Shown in pieces: positions 58,554 through 64,000 of a DNA stretch of 64,000 nt. Source of the stretch: Pestalotiopsis fici W106-1. Lineage: Eukaryota > Ascomycota > Sordariomycetes > Amphisphaeriales > Sporocadaceae. The position numbers and the translations under genes are program-made. The stretch's first letter is position 1. Every line of letters begins with the position of its first letter. The notes under the pieces are model-generated. The model ran no database searches, was not told the DNA's origin, and was given only the letters and a program-made list of their open reading frames with translations. The stretch covers positions 2,828,593 to 2,892,592 of the forward strand of contig NW_006917097.1 of the NCBI RefSeq assembly GCF_000516985.1, given 5' to 3'.

Positions 58554-61500
58554 TTGACCAACCAGATGGATTTAATTCCGCATCACAAATTACTTGAAAA
58601 AATACAATCAATTTCGAAATATCGTCACTGTATTGCAACCCCTGTCCCTCATTCGGTTATCAGAACAATTGCTCAGTTGAGTAGTTCATCCAAGATGATC
58701 GAGAAAAAATCATTCGAGATTGCTATTCTCCCAGGCGATGGCAACGGACCAAATCTCGCCCGGCAAGCCCGCCGCATATTTGCAACGATCGAGAAACACA
58801 GACGCAACTACAGCTTTCATATTTCGGAACATGCGATCGGCGGTGCAGCGTTGGACAAGGGACTCCCTGCTCTCCCTGCAGAGACTCTTAAGGCTTGTTT
58901 GAGGTCTGATGCAGTAATTATATGCTGCTGCGGGGGAGTGACTGAGCACGCTCATGCCCCGGAAGAAGCAATTCTGAAGCTACGAAGAGCACTAGACGTG
59001 TATGCCAATATCAGGGTCGTCCAGTTCCCTAGCACGAATCTTGTATCGCGTAGCTCATTCAAGAAGAACATGGTGGAAGACTTGGACATAACATTCGTTC
59101 GGGATATGTCTGGAGGTGCATATTACGGATCCAAACAAGAATCCGACGATGAGCACCATGTCGCCTACGACACAACCGAGTATTCCCGAGAAGACATTGA
59201 GAGACTTGCGGTGTGGGCTGGGACTTACGCAATGCAGACGACTCCTCCCAGAAACGTACACTCAGTCGACAAAGCAAATGCCATGGCAACATCTCGTCTT
59301 TGGCGATCGACGGTCACTGATGTTTTCAAAACCAAATTTCCGGCGGTAACGTTGAACCACTTACTTGTGGACGATGCGGCGGCCTTGCTGTCCAGCACCC
59401 CAATGAGTCTCAATGGTGTCTTACTCACGGAAAATCTCTTTGGAGACATACTTTCTGACCAAGCTGGCGGGATCATCAACTCGCCAAATGTACTGTCATC
59501 TGCCTCTGTATCTCACCTACCTGGCCACTTTCTTGAGAATTCTTGTGGCATTTTTGAGCCCCTGAACTTGAAAGCGGGTCAAAACGGTCACGACAATCCG
59601 ATAGCGATCATTCAATCTGTTTCCGATATGCTGCGGCTCGGCATTGGTCTTCACGCCGAATCCGATGCTCTGGGTCATGCTCTGCGACGAACATTGGACC
59701 CACCTGAACTCATTGGTGCTAATGTGCTTACCAAAGATCTCGGTGGCACTGCAACAGCTGATGTTTTCATGGAAACTTTGCTTGAGCAATTCGGGTTTTT
59801 CCTTGAAGCGGCAAACTCAATTGACATGGCGACGGTGCAGGACGACTCTATTCTTCCTCCCGCCAAGCAATCACAACGTGATCACCACGTTCGACCAATG
59901 GGTGTAGTTGAAAAGATCATTACGAATGCTGCAATCGGTCTTGACGTACCTCAGGTGAATGTTGGCGATATGGTAGCCGTCCGTGTGGATTGGACGGTGA
60001 CTTCCGAGCTCCTTTGGGCCGGAATGGAAAAGACATACAACCAAATGAACCGCCCGAGACCGTATCGCAACGATAGAATCTGGCTGGCCGTCGATCATAC
60101 GGTTGATCCCAGGACCAACCATCTTCCAAAGCAAAAGGGGCTAATTGAAAAGGCCGAACTCTTTCAGCGAGAAGCAAAGATCATCGATTTTCTTCCAGCA
60201 AATACCAGTATCATGCACACCGACTTCACTCGCGAAAGAGCCCAGCCGGGCCACATTGTCGTCGGCAGTGATTCCCATACCTGTTCCGCGGGCAGTATGG
60301 GCACCCTGGCTGTAGGGTTTGGTGCAGCCGATGTAGTAATGCCTTTGGTGACGGGCGAGACTTGGTTTCGTGTCCCAGAAGTCTGCCGCATCAACTTTGT
60401 GGGCAGTCTCCCGTGGGGCACTTCGGGCAAGGACGTCATTTTGCACATCCTCGGACTATTCAAACGCAATACTATCGCATTCCAGAGAGCCGTTGAATAC
60501 GGAGGAGCCAGTTTGAAAGAGTTATCCATGGATGCAAGGTTTGCCATTGCAAACATGACTACAGAGTTTGGCGGCATGGGAGCATGCTTTGAGGCTGACG
60601 AAATCACTGCAAGCTGGCTGTCGCGTCGTAAACTACTTCAGCACAAGAACCGAGGTCTTTACTTTCGAGCTGATCCTGGTGCCCAGTATTCTGAGGAGAG
60701 AACCATCGATCTCTCTAATGTTGCACCTACGATCGCTCTGTATCCGAATCCCGACGATGTGGTGCCCATACATACAAAATCAGGCATGAAGCTAGACGGC
60801 TGCTTCATAGGAGCCTGCACCACTACCGAGGAAGACCTCGTCATCGGTGGACTAGTTCTTGAAGCAGGACTGAAAGCAGGTATGGTGCCGGTGAAGAAAG
60901 GAAAGAGACGCGTTACACCGGGCAGCCTGAGCATCATCAAGTCACTCACGGAGAATGGAATCATAGAAATCTACAAACAGGCGGGCTTCGAGGTTGGGGC
61001 ACCAGGTTGCTCCTACTGTGTTGGTATCAATGATGTTGATGTTGCTGACATTGATGAAGTATGGCTTTCATCACAAAATCGCAACTTTCGGAATCGAATG
61101 GGAAAAGGAAGTTTCGGCAACATCACAAACGCCGCTGCGGTGGCAGCCTCCAGTTTTGAAATGCTGGTGACAGATCCAACATCATTAGTCAATCAGATCG
61201 ACAAGGAGAAGTATCGCAAGTACACCCAACAAAACTCAACACAGTCTCGAGAAGCGACAGAAATTCAAGTGGCGCAGCCAGAACCCTTGGGTCTGAAAGA
61301 GCCCGTAATATTTGACGGTTCCAATGTTGATTTGGACGTCAACATACCCAAATCAGCCAAGGTGATCAAATCAAGGGTTCAACGTTTCGGAGATAATGTT
61401 GATACGTAAGTGATATCAATTTTCGTTCATTGCCAAAGTATTAATCATATATGATCAGAGACGCTATCATTCCGGCAGAATTCATGCCTGGTAAAGACAA

Positions 61501-62130
61501 CAAAGATCTTGGCAGTCACTGTTTTGAATATTTCCGGCCAGACTTCCGCCAGAAGGCACATGATGGTGCTCAAATCATGTGAGTTGCTCGTAGCGAATAA
61601 TCTGATTGATATTGATTTCCCGCAGTGTTGCGCAAGACGGTTTTGGCAGCGGATCTTCTCGTGAGGATGCAGTCAGAGCACTACAAGGGGCAGGTATCGT
61701 AGGTGTAATTGCAAAAGGATTTGCCTTCATCTGTAAGTTGGTAATTTCCCCCTCCGTACCAAGAATTACATAGCTTACAGAAGCAACAGACGACCGCAAT
61801 CAGCTGAATATGGGACTCTTCAATGCCATCATCACCGATGACGATTTCTACCAGCACGCAACCGAGGGTTCCACGATCACTGTTGACAAGGACCAGAAGA
61901 TCATCACGATTTGCGGTGTTGATAAAACCTTCCGCTATGAGAGCTCTTGGATTGAGGATACACTTCTCAATGCTGGAGGAATACTTCCTCTCTATCATTT
62001 GCACGGTACTTCCCTCTTCCGTCATCTCACAAGCTCCAAAACCAAGAACTCGGCTATTACAATGGGCTCAGGCCTTTCAACCAATGCCTTCAGCAATGAA
62101 CGTGGTCCACATAGCGAGCTTGCTTGGTAG
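58554..62130 (+). CDS. LeuB-LeuC-LeuD fusion enzyme
   Basis: Four exons (58554-61405, 61459-61578, 61626-61732, 61790-62130) give 1139 residues. Residues about 55-415 are an isopropylmalate/isocitrate dehydrogenase-type domain: ILPGDGNGP, the catalytic tyrosine in GGAYYG (Y190), lysine in VDKANAM (K240), and LFGDILSDQAGG. Its dinucleotide loop ([11 protein letters not shown] in LeuB) is replaced by NLKAGQNGHD, so NAD binding may differ. Residues about 446-880 are the large aconitase/LeuC domain: GSDSHTCSAG and three iron-sulphur cysteines (C755 in IGACTTTEEDL; C819 and C822 in PGCSYC). The last 200 residues are the LeuD swivel domain with NVDTDAIIP and GSGSSREDA. So isomerisation and oxidative decarboxylation of an alkylmalate-like acid could occur on one chain. 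Fungal leucine enzymes normally are LeuCD fusions with separate LeuB. An alternative ATG (58695) removes a 47-residue, possibly mitochondrial, leader. Confidence 0.88.
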
Positions 62131-62458
62131 CACCAATACGGATCAAACAACTTGATATAATCTTGTCGGGTTTTTAATTCGTAATATTGCAAGGCTACTG
62201 GGCAGCGGTCACATTTCATGCGGTCAATGTGAATTCACAGACTACCTTTAAACCACAGCCAACAGACAGCACACAAATCTGCGATAGTTTTACGGTAGAG
62301 ATTGTAAAGTATGACTTCAATTTCTCAATGATATAGACAACAACAACAAGTGTCTTTTTCCATCATCCTAGCTGTCATTACAAACAATTATCCCACATCA
62401 ATCTTTCCTTCTGTCCTCCGCCACACGATCACAGTTCGGCTTCTTCGTGCATGGACCA
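62131..62458. other. Convergent 3' spacer
   Basis: 3' regions of the fusion gene and of the esterase gene meet here. No coding signal is seen. Confidence 0.45.
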
Positions 62459-64000
62459 TTACATGGTGAGCTGCGGAATGTGGTTGGTGATCCATTCATA
62501 CGAGTCGGACCGGAAGTCATCATTAATGAACTGCCCAAAAGTCGAGTAGAGGTTTAGCAACTTCTTGGAGTCAAAGTACTCGGGCCAGTTTGGAGACAAG
62601 AGGTTGTTGGAGTTGGGGTCAAGGTCATGAATAAAGGAAAGGTAGTACGAGTGCATAGTGTGGGTGGCGTAGTCGTAGGGTGTGCTCCAGACAATGTGCA
62701 GAATGTCGCTGCCGTGAATGGTGCCAATGATGGGCGTGCCGTAGCCGTACGACGACAGGTACGACCAGGCCTTGAGCTGGCCGTCAAAGGCGTGGCGGAT
62801 GTCGAGGAAGTACCGGCGGCTGAGGGTAAAGGCCAGGTCGCCCAGAATGGCCGAGATGCGCTTGACTTGTGGGTACCAGTTGTTCAGCTCTCCCGTGCGG
62901 AACGGGGAACCGTCTTCACTGATGGTCTGGTATGTACCGACAAAGTCTTCCATGTCGTCTTGCGTAGAGTGGTGGAAGAAGTACTGGCCCAGATACTCGG
63001 CGACTTCTTCCGTAGTGGTGATGTTGCCCTGGGTGAATGACCAGAGCGTGCCTTCGTCCTCTTCGTCGCCAATGATGATGGGAACCTTGGTGAACTTGCC
63101 CTCCTGGACCAGCTGATCTGGGGACTTGGTCATTGTCTTTCCGTCGGGTCTGGGCATGAAGTCAAGAGCAATAGACCTATAGCTGGTGAAGGTTGGTATG
63201 GTGGCAACAGCGTCGTACAAGATCTGGTAGTCCACATCGCGAATGCACTGAAGTGTGTCGTCTGAGTCCGAGCAGCCCGCCTCGTTCACGATCTGGTCGT
63301 ATACCTTTTGGGCCTTGTCGCAGTCAACGGTATCCGCGGGGACAACGCTGCCCGAGTTCATGATGCCGGCGCGGAAGAGAGGCTTGCCATTGTAGGTGTT
63401 GTCTCCGTCGTAAAGTACCAAGTGGTCAAAGACCGAGATGGATCCAGCTGATTCACCCCAGATTGTGACCTTGTCAGGGTCGCCGCCAAAGGCCTCAATG
63501 TTGTCAGCCACCCATCTCATGGCTTGTCGCTGGTCAAGTAGACCAAGATTGGCAACACCAGCGTCCATGACTTCTTTACCACCGAGGAATCCGAAGGCAT
63601 TAGTTCGGTAGGTTGCAGCAACAAAGATGATTGGCTTGCCCTGCCCAATGGAGTCGGTCACCATGGGGACACCTTCGCCCGTCATGGTGAAGCCCATCTC
63701 GAAACCTCCTCCATGCATCCAGAAGAGGACGGGGAGCTTGGCCTTGGAGTCAATGCCTGCAGGTCTGAAGACATTGAGGTAGAGGCAGTCTTCGCTGTAG
63801 ATTGCGGGAGCCGGGAGCTGTGCCGTGAGATTTTGCAATGCCTCAAGGGCAGCAAGGACCTCTGGCGGCAGGTCCGCAGCCGGCAGTTGGGGCGACAGGT
63901 TCTGAGGGCAGGCGGCTCCCACAGTCAAGGCAGGGACCACTCCCAGAGATTGGTTCAGGTCCAGAGGCTGCGCGGGGTTGAACCTCAGAGACTGAACAGG
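62459..64000 (-). CDS. Type-B carboxylesterase/lipase, 5' end beyond window
   Basis: The frame is open to the right edge, so the N terminus is missing; about 513 residues are visible. The alpha/beta-hydrolase features of the type-B (cholinesterase, Candida rugosa lipase) family are present: SEDCLYLNVFRP, the oxyanion hole MHGGGFEMG, the nucleophile in GESAG (within TIWGESAGS), an acidic residue in DEEDEGTLW and the histidine in TIHGSDILH. Sequence upstream (QSLRFNPAQPL) is consistent with the family, in which about 40-60 more residues including a signal peptide are usual. It would hydrolyse esters of fatty or aromatic acids, probably outside the cell. It converges on the LeuB-LeuC-LeuD fusion with 328 bp between them; whether it belongs to the same pathway is unknown. 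Confidence 0.85.
   Translation of the reverse strand, partial: PVQSLRFNPAQPLDLNQSLGVVPALTVGAACPQNLSPQLPAADLPPEVLAALEALQNLTAQLPAPAIYSEDCLYLNVFRPAGIDSKAKLPVLFWMHGGGFEMGFTMTGEGVPMVTDSIGQGKPIIFVAATYRTNAFGFLGGKEVMDAGVANLGLLDQRQAMRWVADNIEAFGGDPDKVTIWGESAGSISVFDHLVLYDGDNTYNGKPLFRAGIMNSGSVVPADTVDCDKAQKVYDQIVNEAGCSDSDDTLQCIRDVDYQILYDAVATIPTFTSYRSIALDFMPRPDGKTMTKSPDQLVQEGKFTKVPIIIGDEEDEGTLWSFTQGNITTTEEVAEYLGQYFFHHSTQDDMEDFVGTYQTISEDGSPFRTGELNNWYPQVKRISAILGDLAFTLSRRYFLDIRHAFDGQLKAWSYLSSYGYGTPIIGTIHGSDILHIVWSTPYDYATHTMHSYYLSFIHDLDPNSNNLLSPNWPEYFDSKKLLNLYSTFGQFINDDFRSDSYEWITNHIPQLTM

Noticed and set aside
60164..60607. A 147-codon open frame on the minus strand inside the fusion gene
   Set aside because: It lies opposite the well-conserved LeuC domain and has no family resemblance; it is a by-product of codon bias on the coding strand.

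Overview
The window is nuclear DNA of a filamentous ascomycete (Pezizomycotina; Hypocreales is plausible but unproven). The genes carry short introns of about 45-75 bp with GTAAGT/GTGAGT donors, and spacers are long. The families are typically fungal: HET, fungal rhodopsin-domain, GT90, Zn2Cys6 regulators and MFS. I saw no rRNA, tRNA, CRISPR array or intact transposon. Exon joins were inferred by hand from splice signals, frame and family fit.

Left part (1-21 kb): a MerB-like alkylmercury lyase homologue, a HET-domain protein, a CorA-like membrane protein, an APC-type amino acid permease, a large protein kinase with a C-terminal WD/propeller-like region, an orphan multi-pass membrane protein and a fungal rhodopsin-domain receptor-like protein. 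Middle (21.9-27.7 kb): a convergent pair of secreted carbohydrate-active enzymes (alginate-lyase-type polysaccharide lyase and GH28-like beta-helix hydrolase), then a PrpF-family isomerase.

From 28 to 43 kb the DNA is rearranged. A Zn2Cys6 regulator is interrupted by a stop inside its conserved regulatory domain. A cytochrome P450 is split in two: its C-terminal part lies on + at 31334-32374 and its N-terminal part on - at 43010-42355. The halves fit together in frame at a shared 5-base GGGGA, giving 500 residues, which is what one 11-kb inversion (31334-42359) would produce. The inverted block holds a sugar-type MFS, a 14-TM drug-type MFS and a GT90 glycosyltransferase. Turning it back would put every gene from about 26 to 46.6 kb on the minus strand.

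Right part (45-64 kb): an orphan membrane protein, a 3.6-kb gene desert, an mpaB-type ER oxygenase gene broken by an in-frame TAG, a Zn2Cys6 regulator, a DAL5-type MFS carrier and, divergent from it, the most unusual gene: one polypeptide of about 1139 residues joining an isopropylmalate-dehydrogenase-like domain (LeuB) to both isopropylmalate-isomerase/aconitase domains (LeuC, LeuD). A type-B carboxylesterase/lipase runs off the right edge. Regulator, carrier, fused oxo-acid enzyme, oxygenase relic and esterase together look like a small, partly decayed metabolic cluster; its product cannot be told from this window.
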